A stretch of 64,000 nt of DNA from Aliidiomarina minuta (GTDB lineage: Bacteria; Pseudomonadota; Gammaproteobacteria; Enterobacterales; Alteromonadaceae), in assembly GCF_003987145.1 (NCBI RefSeq), contig NZ_PIPL01000002.1, positions 248,001 through 312,000 of the forward strand, given 5' to 3'. A model generated the notes under the pieces. That model did no database searches. It was given only the letters and a program-made list of their open reading frames with translations, and was not told where the DNA came from. Positions 1-8,566 of this stretch are shown one piece after another; positions within the stretch are counted from its first letter, which is position 1; every line of letters begins with the position of its first letter. The translations under genes and the position numbers were made by a program.

Positions 1-2436
1 ATTGAACTTATGCAGCGCAAAAATAGTAGATTGGCTCGTCTTCCCTGGCACCTGACAGGTGCCTTTGCGATGGGGGTTGGTGTCTGGGCCATGCATTTTC
101 TGGGCATGTTGTCATTCCGCTTGCCGGTTGAAGTGAGTTACCACCTTGGTTTGACGCTGGCTTCTATCATTCCGGCTGTGTTGGCCGGTTATGTCACGCT
201 ATATGTAATTGCCTATACAAAACCTGCGCTGACCACCATTATCGGTGGCGGAGTGCTGATGGGGTCCGGTATAGGCGCCATGCATTATATTGGAATGGGC
301 GCCATGGTATTGCAGGCGGATCGCCTTTATCAGCCTGGCTGGTTTCTGGCATCTATTGGCGCGGCTATTACTCTTGCGACCTGCGCACTTGCTATACGGC
401 CGTTATTGCGTCGCTATTTGCAGAATCCATTGTTACTGAACCTGGCGTCGTCGGTATTGATGGGACTGGCCATTGCCAGCATGCATTATGTAGCTATGCA
501 TGCGACCGTTTTTATGCCCTCCGAGCAGGTGCAGAGCGTGTTGCCCGGATTTGCCATGACAAGCGGTGGACTCATTGGTGCCGCTGCTGCTGGCGCTATA
601 CTGATCGTGCTTATGACTACTACGGCAGTGATTATGCGAATTCACTGGTACCGTGCTGAGCAGTCTTCGCAGCATTCAAAAGATCTGGCTAAAACGCTGC
701 AGGATCGTATAGCCACTATTACTAAACGCGTACCTGGCATGGTCTACGAGTTACGTAAGTCCGCCAGCGGAAAATTCAGTTTTCCCTATTTAAGCGACGC
801 CAGCAATGACATTTTTGGTATCTCACCGGCACAGGTTGAAAGCAATGCCCGTCTTTTACTGGATAAAATATATCCGGAAGATTTGCGGGATTTAACGTTT
901 TCGATTCAGCACTCAGCGCAACACTTAAGTGCCTGGCAGCACGAATTCAGGGTGGTGGCGCATACAGGCCATAAGGAACGTTGGTTGTTAGGTAGCGCGA
1001 TGCCAGTTCAGGAAGAGGATGGTGGTATTAGCTGGAGCGGTTTTGTCACCGATATCAGTGATCGCAAGGAAGCGGATGAGACCATTCACCATCTGGCGTA
1101 TTACGACGCCCTGACGAATTTACCGAACCGACGTATGATGCATGATTATCTGCAGGATATGGTTGCTGACCACCAGGTTCCGGGGATTGCCTGTTATTTT
1201 GATTTGGATAACTTTAAACGTTTGAATGACACTATGGGGCATTCGGCGGGCGATCAGCTGCTGATTCAGATCGCCGAGCGCTTGCTGTTAATTTTGCCGC
1301 AATCTGCGGTGGGTGGACGCTTAAGCAGTGACGAGTTTTTGCTGTTGTTGCCCGGTCATAGTGAAGACAGCGACTTTCCAAAGCAGTTATTGCATGCTTT
1401 AAACCAGCCTTTCATGGTTCAGGAATATCCTTTTGAATGCTCGTTGAGTATTGGGGTCTGCTCCTTTGGTAACTCAAGTTTCGGTAACTCAAGCTTCAGT
1501 AAATCAAGCTTCAGTAAATCAAGAATAAGCGGCGAACAGGTGCTAAAACATGCTGACATAGCAATGCAGGAGGCTAAAGTCACGGGCGGTAATCGCATTT
1601 GTTTATTTACTCCCAAAATGCAACAGCGAGTTGAGCGACGTTACAGTCTGGAAGCGGACTTGCGGGAAGCCCTGGCACAACAGCAGCTGAGTCTGGTTTT
1701 TCAGCCACAATTGAATGCTGGTGGTAGAATTACTGGCTCTGAAGCCTTGTTGCGCTGGCAGCATCCCGTACAGCTAAATATTACGCCGGCTGACTTTATT
1801 CCTATTGCAGAAGAGACTGGCTTAATTGTGCCTATCGGCTACTGGGTGATAGAGCAGGCCTGCATTCAGTTAAAACTCTGGGAAAAATCAGCACAGACTT
1901 CTGCTTTAACCTTATCTATTAACGTAAGTGCCCGTCAGTTTTATCAACCTGGCTTTACCGGGGAGTTAATTCGTCGGGTACAGGAGAGCAAGATCGACCC
2001 TTCTTTGTTGATCCTTGAACTGACAGAAAGTCTGGTATTGGAGGATTTAGAAGATGCTCAAGCCAGAATGCAGCGGATAAGAGCTATTGGTATTCGTTTT
2101 GCAATGGATGATTTTGGTACCGGTTACTCGTCGTTGGCTTATTTAGCAGAATTGCCTTTTGATGAAGTGAAAATTGACCAGAGCTTTTTACGCGATGCGG
2201 GCGACAAAGTGGATGCCAGGGAGTGGATCATTATTGAGGCCATCATTGGTATTGCTAATCAGTTGCAGATGCAGGTCATAGCGGAAGGCATCGAAATTGA
2301 AAGCCACTATCTGAGGTTACTGGAGTATGGCTGTAATGGCTTCCAGGGCTATTACTTCAGCCATCCGCTGCCGTTGAATGAGTTTGAGAGACTGTTACTG
2401 CCAGCGTATTCTCATGAAAGTGTATACAGGAAATAG
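1..2436 (+). CDS. MHYT-PAS-GGDEF-EAL membrane signalling protein (5' partial)
   Basis: Membrane-bound c-di-GMP protein. The frame is open to base 1; the first ATG (base 10) falls inside the MHYT domain, which normally has another helix before it, so the true start is upstream. MHYT-type motifs MHFLGM, MHYIGM and MHYVAM lie in the membrane helices of the first ~210 residues, followed by a PAS domain (~235-355), GGDEF (~360-535) and EAL (~545-795). The GGDEF signature reads LSSDEF, so cyclase activity is unlikely. The EAL domain keeps EALLRW, the DDFGTGYSSL loop, KIDQSF and AEGIE, so phosphodiesterase activity is likely. A four-copy 15-bp tandem repeat (1465-1524) inserts a Ser/Phe-rich loop in the GGDEF domain. 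MHYT domains are proposed to sense O2, CO or NO through a metal. Confidence 0.9.
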   Translation: MELMQRKNSRLARLPWHLTGAFAMGVGVWAMHFLGMLSFRLPVEVSYHLGLTLASIIPAVLAGYVTLYVIAYTKPALTTIIGGGVLMGSGIGAMHYIGMGAMVLQADRLYQPGWFLASIGAAITLATCALAIRPLLRRYLQNPLLLNLASSVLMGLAIASMHYVAMHATVFMPSEQVQSVLPGFAMTSGGLIGAAAAGAILIVLMTTTAVIMRIHWYRAEQSSQHSKDLAKTLQDRIATITKRVPGMVYELRKSASGKFSFPYLSDASNDIFGISPAQVESNARLLLDKIYPEDLRDLTFSIQHSAQHLSAWQHEFRVVAHTGHKERWLLGSAMPVQEEDGGISWSGFVTDISDRKEADETIHHLAYYDALTNLPNRRMMHDYLQDMVADHQVPGIACYFDLDNFKRLNDTMGHSAGDQLLIQIAERLLLILPQSAVGGRLSSDEFLLLLPGHSEDSDFPKQLLHALNQPFMVQEYPFECSLSIGVCSFGNSSFGNSSFSKSSFSKSRISGEQVLKHADIAMQEAKVTGGNRICLFTPKMQQRVERRYSLEADLREALAQQQLSLVFQPQLNAGGRITGSEALLRWQHPVQLNITPADFIPIAEETGLIVPIGYWVIEQACIQLKLWEKSAQTSALTLSINVSARQFYQPGFTGELIRRVQESKIDPSLLILELTESLVLEDLEDAQARMQRIRAIGIRFAMDDFGTGYSSLAYLAELPFDEVKIDQSFLRDAGDKVDAREWIIIEAIIGIANQLQMQVIAEGIEIESHYLRLLEYGCNGFQGYYFSHPLPLNEFERLLLPAYSHESVYRK
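1465..1524 (+). repeat. 15-bp tandem repeat, four copies, inside GGDEF coding region
   Basis: Four successive 15-bp units encode FGNSS, FGNSS, FSKSS and FSKSR. The first two and last two copies are most alike. The unit length keeps the reading frame. They sit between the SIGV strand and the KHADIAMQ helix of the GGDEF domain, where most family members have only a short loop. Confidence 0.9.
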
Positions 2437-2457
2437 CACTGGTCAGTGCTATTTCCT
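2428..2457 (+). terminator. Perfect hairpin over the stop codon of the MHYT gene
   Basis: AGGAAATAGCACTG is followed after GT by its exact reverse complement, giving 14-bp arms. The TAG stop (2434-2436) is in the left arm. No T-tract follows directly, so it may be a non-classical terminator or an mRNA 3'-end stabiliser. Confidence 0.5.
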
Positions 2458-2510
2458 CTGGCTGCCAGTGTTATACTCGGTTCCTTATTTTTTACAGGTA
2501 ATGCAAAACT

Positions 2511-3233
2511 ATGGCGCAACAAAAAACCGCTAAACAGGGTGGCTTTTTCAGCAACATGCTGTTTAACATACTGATTCCTGTTGTTATTTTAATGAAGTTC
2601 AGTGGGCCTGACGATTTAGGCCCGGCGCTGGGCGTGGTCATTGCTCTGGCTTTCCCTATTGGCTACGGGCTCTGGGACCTGCAACGGCGCGGCAAAGTGA
2701 ATGGTTTTTCAATTCTGGGCATTATCAGTGTGCTGTTAACCGGGGGCATCAGTTTATTTGAGTTGGACCCTCAGTACATAGCTATTAAAGAAGCAGCCGT
2801 GCCTGGGGTTATCGGATTAGCGGTGTTTATCAGTCAGTACACGCGTTTTCCGCTGGTTAAAAAATTACTGATGAATGACCAGATAATGGATGTCGACAAA
2901 GTCTACTCGGCGGTGAAAAAGCGTGACAATATCAAGGCTTTTGAACGGGTATTAAAACAGGCCACCTGGCTGGTCGCGGGTGCATTCTTCTTATCCGCTA
3001 TACTTAATTATATACTGGCCCGCATGATAGTCGTGAGCCCTGCGGGGACTACTGCTTTTAATGAAGAGCTGGGACGCATGACTGCGTTGAGTTTCCCGGT
3101 CATAGCCCTGCCCACTATGCTGGTGATGATGGTGGCTATTTTTTATCTGTTTTATAAGTTAAACAAACTTACGGGCCAGTCGATTGAAAACTTTCTGCAT
3201 GGTCAGGACGAAAAAGTTAAGGATGATAAATAA
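2511..3233 (+). CDS. VC0807-family conserved membrane protein
   Basis: Integral membrane protein of 240 residues of unknown function, recognised as the VC0807 family by its overall pattern: an FFSNMLFNILIPV opening, a FPIGYGLWDL segment, a GGISLFELDPQ loop, and FNEELGRMTALSFPVIALP before the last helix. About six hydrophobic segments are visible, with a charged C-terminal tail (HGQDEKVKDDK). The next gene starts 3 bp after its stop, so the two are probably co-transcribed and may act together. A possible extended -10 (TGTTATACT) lies near 2469-2477. No catalytic motif is visible. Confidence 0.8.
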   Translation: MAQQKTAKQGGFFSNMLFNILIPVVILMKFSGPDDLGPALGVVIALAFPIGYGLWDLQRRGKVNGFSILGIISVLLTGGISLFELDPQYIAIKEAAVPGVIGLAVFISQYTRFPLVKKLLMNDQIMDVDKVYSAVKKRDNIKAFERVLKQATWLVAGAFFLSAILNYILARMIVVSPAGTTAFNEELGRMTALSFPVIALPTMLVMMVAIFYLFYKLNKLTGQSIENFLHGQDEKVKDDK

Positions 3234-3236
3234 GGC

Positions 3237-4589
3237 GTGATTTATCTGGAGCGCAAGGACGAAATTTCATTAAAACTGACCCGGGAACTGGGTCAGGCAC
3301 CTGAGCACAGGCTGGATATGTACCTGTTTGTGCCTGGTGAGCTCGATTTAAGCCCCCAGACTTTGCCTGAGCAGGAATTCTACCTGCTCGGTCTTCATGT
3401 GAAAAGAACCTACTCCAGCCTGGCCCAGCTTGCACCTTTAGTGCAGAGTCGTTTGATCAGCCGGGCGGCAGGCCAAAGTGTACGACCCGACCCTAAATAC
3501 CGCTTAAGCCTGAGCTTGTACGCATATCAGTACGCAAATGCGCTGGAGGCAGCGACTCGTCAATTACGTAATAGCGACGAGGTGTCGCGGGAGGAAGTGG
3601 GGGAACTACTGGAGTTGACCGCGACTATTCTCAAGCGTTTGCGACGCAATACACCGAAAGAAGAAAGTCTGTCGCGTTATCACGTCAACATTGATAACTA
3701 TCTGTCCTGGTTAACTGAGCAACAGTTGCTAGCTTTAGCCATGAAACTGCCGTTTCAGGATGATCAGCAGGATTTGCGCGAACTTCTGATCAAAGTCGCC
3801 AAGCGTGAACACCGTCATCGTGAGGAGAAAGAGTACAACTCGTCTCGTATCAATGATGACAGTGCACGGATGTCGAATAAGATGCGCTTGCTACGGCGTT
3901 TGTTGGAATACCCGGTCACTTTTAAGCGTAAATCGGTAGAGCTCGGTGGTGGCGAACAAAAAGCGGTGAAGGCGCTGGTAACCGCGATAGTGATGACGGC
4001 GGTTTCATTTTTTGTTTTTGAAAGCCGGTTATTGTTAGGCGATATTACCGCCATATTCCTGCTGGTGGTAGCGGTAGCTTATGCAGCCCGTGAGTTATTT
4101 AAAGACGACTTACGACAGAAACTCTGGGCATGGCTACGTAAAGGACGGCCCAAATGGAAGCATACTTATATAGATGTTAACTCTGAACAGCCGGTAGGGC
4201 GTTCATTAGAGTGGTTCGATTATAAAGCATTTCGCGACCTGCCTGATGACATACGCAAAGCCCGTAAGGGAAACAGTCCCCAGCGGGGAGAAACAGTCCT
4301 ACATTATCGCAATGATTCACGCATGTTACCGGCCCGCTTTTTAAGCGGTTATGCAGAAACCCGAGAGAGCATTATTCTCGATTTAGACGTTTTAATGCGC
4401 TTAATGAACCCCAGCACCCACAAGGTGTTCAAGCTTGAACAGGATGAAATTGTCGAAGAGCTGGTTGATAAACGTTACACCCTGAATCTGGTTGTACGGG
4501 ATGTCGAAGGCGATGGTCGGGTAGTCCTGCAACGCTGGAAAATCATCATGAACTATAAGCGTATTCTGGATGTTGAATTAGCTAATTAG
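3237..4589 (+). CDS. Conserved hypothetical protein with two central membrane segments
   Basis: I do not recognise a named family. The 450-residue protein starts with GTG, 3 bp after the preceding stop; no early in-frame ATG exists. Residues 1-235 are charged and mostly helical (many Arg/Glu, HRHREEKEY). Two hydrophobic segments follow (~245-290: ALVTAIVMTAVSFFVF and ITAIFLLVVAVAYAA), then a soluble C-terminal domain of ~160 residues rich in beta-like segments ending RWKIIMNYKRIL. This topology puts both soluble parts in the cytoplasm. Tight coupling to the VC0807-family gene suggests a shared membrane-associated role, which cannot be defined from sequence. Confidence 0.75.
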   Translation: MIYLERKDEISLKLTRELGQAPEHRLDMYLFVPGELDLSPQTLPEQEFYLLGLHVKRTYSSLAQLAPLVQSRLISRAAGQSVRPDPKYRLSLSLYAYQYANALEAATRQLRNSDEVSREEVGELLELTATILKRLRRNTPKEESLSRYHVNIDNYLSWLTEQQLLALAMKLPFQDDQQDLRELLIKVAKREHRHREEKEYNSSRINDDSARMSNKMRLLRRLLEYPVTFKRKSVELGGGEQKAVKALVTAIVMTAVSFFVFESRLLLGDITAIFLLVVAVAYAARELFKDDLRQKLWAWLRKGRPKWKHTYIDVNSEQPVGRSLEWFDYKAFRDLPDDIRKARKGNSPQRGETVLHYRNDSRMLPARFLSGYAETRESIILDLDVLMRLMNPSTHKVFKLEQDEIVEELVDKRYTLNLVVRDVEGDGRVVLQRWKIIMNYKRILDVELAN

Positions 4590-4655
4590 TTGCTGCTGCC
4601 AGGTTTTATAGTTTAGTGTTGGCTGCAGAAAATAAAATTGATACGGAGTGAGTCC

Positions 4656-6014
4656 ATGAAATTATCAAAAAAGAGTCTGAATCTGTTAACCGTTGCTAGT
4701 CTGGCACTGGGCCTTGTCGGGCATTCAGCCCAGGCTAAAGAAATGGTCGTGAATGAAGATCTGGCTTATCACCTGACCGAGTCTCTGGTTACTCAGATAG
4801 GGCCTCGTATGCCAGGCACAAAAGCGGATGCGCGAACGGTAGAGTGGGCGGTCGATAAATTTGAACGTCTTGGTTATGACCGGGTATGGACCGAAGAGTT
4901 TGCGATGCAACACTGGCAGCCGGTCAGTGCATCTTTGCATGTGCAGGCACCTTTTAAGCAGGATTTAGTACTGGCTTCACTAGGACACTCAATTTCTACC
5001 CCGGAACAGGGCATTCAGGCTTCAGTGGTTGAGTTTGACAGCCTGGAGTCGTTGCGTGAAGCAGAGCCGAGCGACGTGGAAGGTAAAATCGTATTTATTA
5101 ACCGGGAGATGGAACGGCACCCCAGAGGCGCCACTTATGGCCCGGCGGTCAGTGGTCGTTCGCAAGGGGCCGTAGTTGCATCTGAACTGGGCGCTGTGGC
5201 GGTACTTATCCGTTCTATCAGCACCAGTGATGATCGTTTTCCCCACACTGGCATGATGCGTTATCAGGACGGTATAGAAAAAATTCCAGCCGCGGCCTTA
5301 TCGGTCCCGGATGCTAACCAACTGAGCCGTATGCTGCAAAGAGAGCCTGAACTGACGGTGGATTTTAATCTGCAGAATGAGTCTAAAGGTGAAGTCACCA
5401 GCCACAACGTAATTGCTGAAATGCGCGGCACTGAGCGTCCTGATGAGCTTATCCTTATCGGAGCTCATCATGATTCCTGGCATAAAGGCACCGGAGCTTT
5501 GGATGACGGTGCCGGTGTTGGCATTGTCATGGCCACCGGTGCCATGGTGCGTCAGCGTGGTGAAACTGAACGTACCGTGCGGGTGGTTCTTTTTGGCGCT
5601 GAAGAAATAGGTCTGGTGGGAGCCCGTGCTTATACCGATAAGCATGCGGATAATCTGCACAACCACATTTTTGCATCTGAGTCAGACTTTGGCGCAGGGC
5701 GGGTTTTTGCCTTTGATACTAATTTCGGGGAAGAAGGCCTGGAATTTGCCGATGAAGTGCATAAGAAGTTATTACCTTTAGGTATTCAACGTGGCCATAA
5801 TAACGCCAGCGGTGGACCTGACATTACTTTCCTGCAACAGGAAGGCGTACCTGTTGGTCGCTTACAGCAGGACGGTACCGACTATTTTGACTACCATCAT
5901 ACCAATAATGACACCCTGGATAAGGTCGATCCTGCCGCTGTTAAACAGAACCTTCGGGCCTGGGTTATCCTGACTGAAGCCCTGGCGAACAGTGATGTGA
6001 ACTTGCGTGACTAG
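4656..6014 (+). CDS. Secreted M28-family zinc aminopeptidase/carboxypeptidase
   Basis: Exported metallopeptidase of 452 residues. ATG at 4656 is preferred over an upstream TTG (4638) because GGAGTG lies ~6 bases before it. The signal peptide (LTVASLALGLVGHSAQA, cleavage before KEM) sends it to the periplasm or outside. M28 zinc ligands are in order: GAHHDSW (His), GALDDGAG (bridging Asp), FGAEEIGL (catalytic and ligand Glu), ESDFGAG (Asp) and YHHTNNDTLD (His). A protease-associated-like insertion occupies ~residues 120-240. It probably trims peptides for amino acid uptake. Exact substrate (aminopeptidase or glutamate carboxypeptidase-like) cannot be told. Confidence 0.88.
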   Translation: MKLSKKSLNLLTVASLALGLVGHSAQAKEMVVNEDLAYHLTESLVTQIGPRMPGTKADARTVEWAVDKFERLGYDRVWTEEFAMQHWQPVSASLHVQAPFKQDLVLASLGHSISTPEQGIQASVVEFDSLESLREAEPSDVEGKIVFINREMERHPRGATYGPAVSGRSQGAVVASELGAVAVLIRSISTSDDRFPHTGMMRYQDGIEKIPAAALSVPDANQLSRMLQREPELTVDFNLQNESKGEVTSHNVIAEMRGTERPDELILIGAHHDSWHKGTGALDDGAGVGIVMATGAMVRQRGETERTVRVVLFGAEEIGLVGARAYTDKHADNLHNHIFASESDFGAGRVFAFDTNFGEEGLEFADEVHKKLLPLGIQRGHNNASGGPDITFLQQEGVPVGRLQQDGTDYFDYHHTNNDTLDKVDPAAVKQNLRAWVILTEALANSDVNLRD

Positions 6015-6023
6015 GAGCACTTG

Positions 6024-7349
6024 ATGAGCAATCCGGCACCTAAACGGGAGATATTTGCCTGGGCTATGTACGATGTAGCGAACCAGGCATATACCACCGT
6101 TGTTATTTCTTTCATCTATTCTGCTTTTTTTGTCAGTTATATAGTGCCGGATGACAGCTTTTTACAGGATACCTATTGGTCAATCGCTCTGATTGGCTCG
6201 ATCCTGGTTGCTATGGTGTTGTCGCCGATTATTGGGCAGCACCTGGATCAGGGGGCCAGCAAAAAAAGGCTGCTGGCGATCTCAACTATTATCTGCGCGC
6301 TTTTTACCAGTTCGCTGTGGTTTGTCTCGCCAGGTGATGTCTGGCTGGGCGTAGTCCTGATTCTGATCACCAATACCGCCTGGATGATTGGTGAGGCTAT
6401 TATCTCTTCGTTCCTGCCGGAAATTGCTAAACGAAAGAACATGGGTTTGGTTTCCGGCATCGGCTGGGGTGTTGGTTATATCGGTGGATTAATCAGTATG
6501 ATACTGGTGACCCTGATTATAGTGACAGCCGACCCTGATGCTGAAACTGCGGCTTATATTAGCCAGAACCAATGGGCTATGGTGGCCATTTCCATATACT
6601 TTGTGATTTTTGCTATACCGACCTTTGTGTTACTTAAAGAGCGCCCCCCTAAACTTTCTCAACGGGTTCAGAAACAGGCCTGGTATCAGGCGCTGAACCT
6701 GGTGCAGTTGGGTCGTAGTCAGCCGGTATTGCTGCGCTTTTTCATGGCATTCCTGTTTTATATGGCGGGCGTGCAGACGGTCATTAAATTTATTGGCATA
6801 TACAGTAGCGGCGAGCTGGGTCTTACTCAGTCCGACTTAGTGTCGGTGTTTCTGGCCACTCAATTCAGCGCCATGGCAGGGGCTGTGGGTTTTGGTTTTG
6901 TGGAGCATAAAATAGGTGCCCGGCCGACGCTGTTTGCTGTTATAGGTATCTGGCTGGTTGCCATTGGCGCTATGTATTCGCTCCCCTTCATGGTCGAGGC
7001 TTCCGGTATTGATGTAGCCACCCTGTTTCTGGGTGTGGCCTTACTGGCTGGTACCGGTATCGGTGCTATTCAGTCTTCCAGCCGCTCTTTAGTGGGGCAG
7101 CTTACTCCGGCGAATGCTGGTGGCAGTGCCTTTGGCTGGTGGGGTACCTTCAATCGCCTGGCTATGTTGCTGGCGACCACTTTTGGCATTGTGGCAGATA
7201 TATTTGGCCGCCAATCAGCTCTACTCATGGTTCTCGGATTCTTTGTTTTGGGGGCTTTATTACTGGCTCGTGTTCCGCTTTCCGGCACTTTAGAGCAGCG
7301 CTATGCTGAAGATGAACAGGAGCGTGAAAATGGAAATCGGGAATCATGA
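6024..7349 (+). CDS. UMF1/Atg22-like MFS transporter
   Basis: Inner-membrane transporter of 441 residues with about 12 helices. The opening FAWAMYDVANQAYTTVV is the hallmark of the UMF1 (Atg22-like) branch of the major facilitator superfamily, together with GWGVGYIGGL and SSRSLVGQLTPA. ATG at 6024 is chosen over TTG at 6021 because AGGAG sits 6 bases upstream. It begins 9 bp after the peptidase stop, so the two are likely one transcript; amino acid or peptide-product transport would fit but is inference. Its 3' end overlaps the start of the next gene by 20 bp. Confidence 0.85.
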   Translation: MSNPAPKREIFAWAMYDVANQAYTTVVISFIYSAFFVSYIVPDDSFLQDTYWSIALIGSILVAMVLSPIIGQHLDQGASKKRLLAISTIICALFTSSLWFVSPGDVWLGVVLILITNTAWMIGEAIISSFLPEIAKRKNMGLVSGIGWGVGYIGGLISMILVTLIIVTADPDAETAAYISQNQWAMVAISIYFVIFAIPTFVLLKERPPKLSQRVQKQAWYQALNLVQLGRSQPVLLRFFMAFLFYMAGVQTVIKFIGIYSSGELGLTQSDLVSVFLATQFSAMAGAVGFGFVEHKIGARPTLFAVIGIWLVAIGAMYSLPFMVEASGIDVATLFLGVALLAGTGIGAIQSSSRSLVGQLTPANAGGSAFGWWGTFNRLAMLLATTFGIVADIFGRQSALLMVLGFFVLGALLLARVPLSGTLEQRYAEDEQERENGNRES

Positions 7350-8505
7350 ACTACCTGCAGGTGTACTTATATTTAATCCGCAACAAAGCTCCATCATTAG
7401 CGCGAATGATTACCTCGCCGAGAAGCTAGGTTATAAATCGACAGCCCTGAATGGTCAGGCACTCAGCTGCATCATGGATGATGCTGAAGTTATCGCGTTG
7501 CCAAAAGAGGCAAGTCATAGTACTCGTATAAGACTGCAGGATAACAAGGGGCGCAATCATGCTTTTGTCGTTAGCGCCAAACCCCTGCAGGAAAATATGT
7601 GCCTGGTTTTGCTAGAGGAATCAGTGGAGTCCCAACTTAGTATTGAACTGGAACAGGATCGTGCTCGCTTACTGGCGGAGCAGACGCAGAAGAATGAATT
7701 GATTAGCAAACTCGAAAGCGTTAATGCGCAATTTGTACAGACTGAGAAAATGGCCGCTATCGGCCAGTTGGCAGCTGGTGTTGCTCATGAAATTAATAAT
7801 CCTATCGGTTATGTGTATTCGAATCTGCAAACTCTGGCCGGGTATCTGGGTGATCTACGTCAGATTATTGAAGCTATTGACCAGGTTAGCGAAATAGAAG
7901 AGCTTAAAATCCTGAAAAATACTCTGGACTATGAGTTTATTCGTAATGACGTCAGCGACCTTATGAGCGAGTCTGCTCAGGGCATAGAAAGAGTGAAACA
8001 TATTATCACTGCGCTTAAAGATTTCTCGCGAAGTGACGATGAAAAGACTGAGTCATCAGATTTGCAACAGGCTTTGGAAAGTACGTTAAGTGTGGTCTGG
8101 AATGAACTGAAATATAAAGCGGAAGTAGAAACTGATTATGGCGAACTACCGCTGGTGGAGTGCAATCTCGGCCAGATTAATCAGGTGTTTATGAATCTAC
8201 TTCTGAATGCGGCTCAGTCTATAGATGATTTCGGAATTATAAAAGTCAGTACCCGCTCACTCAATAACCGGGTCGAAATACGGGTTGAAGATAGTGGCCA
8301 TGGAATTGAGCCTGAGCACAGATCTCGTATATTTGAACCCTTTTTTACGACCAAACCTGTAGGTGAAGGAACCGGGCTAGGGTTACCTCTGGCCTATAAC
8401 ATTATCAAAAAGCACGGTGGCAGTATTGAGCTGGAGAGTACTCCTGGCAAGGGAACAGCGTTTACAGTGAGCCTGCCAGTCACTCAGCTTAAATCAGGCC
8501 GTTAA
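7330..8505 (+). CDS. Soluble PAS-type sensor histidine kinase
   Basis: Cytoplasmic histidine kinase of 391 residues, no membrane segment. ATG at 7330 has AGGAG 7 bases upstream; earlier ATG/GTG codons are less likely. An N-terminal PAS-like region (~10-100) is followed by a coiled coil and HisKA with phosphoacceptor His153 (AAGVAHEINNPIG), then HATPase with N-box MNLLLNAAQS, G1 EDSGHGIEPEH, F-box FEPFFTTK and G2 GTGLGL. This H-box type resembles the HisKA class of NtrB/ThkA-like kinases. It lies directly before two genes with closely similar receivers, which are its probable partners. The stop codon lies in a 12-bp tandem repeat (8502-8537). Confidence 0.88.
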   Translation: MEIGNHELPAGVLIFNPQQSSIISANDYLAEKLGYKSTALNGQALSCIMDDAEVIALPKEASHSTRIRLQDNKGRNHAFVVSAKPLQENMCLVLLEESVESQLSIELEQDRARLLAEQTQKNELISKLESVNAQFVQTEKMAAIGQLAAGVAHEINNPIGYVYSNLQTLAGYLGDLRQIIEAIDQVSEIEELKILKNTLDYEFIRNDVSDLMSESAQGIERVKHIITALKDFSRSDDEKTESSDLQQALESTLSVVWNELKYKAEVETDYGELPLVECNLGQINQVFMNLLLNAAQSIDDFGIIKVSTRSLNNRVEIRVEDSGHGIEPEHRSRIFEPFFTTKPVGEGTGLGLPLAYNIIKKHGGSIELESTPGKGTAFTVSLPVTQLKSGR

Positions 8506-8537
8506 TGTAGCAGCTAATGTAAACGTTAATGTAACAC
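8502..8537 (+). repeat. 12-bp tandem repeat, three copies, spanning a stop codon
   Basis: Three imperfect units, TTAATGTAGCAG, CTAATGTAAACG and TTAATGTAACAC, run end to end. The TAA stop of the kinase (8503-8505) lies in the first unit and equivalent in-frame TAA triplets occur in the later units. Confidence 0.8.
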
Positions 8538-8566
8538 TCACTATTTTTAGTAAAAGGTGGCGCAGC

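Noticed and set aside
4638..4656. TTG start for the M28 peptidase (and similar TTG/GTG extensions before the MFS, aceB, aceA, flrB, fliH and LuxR-type genes)
   Set aside because: Each has an ATG shortly downstream that is better placed for a ribosome-binding site or better fits the family length.
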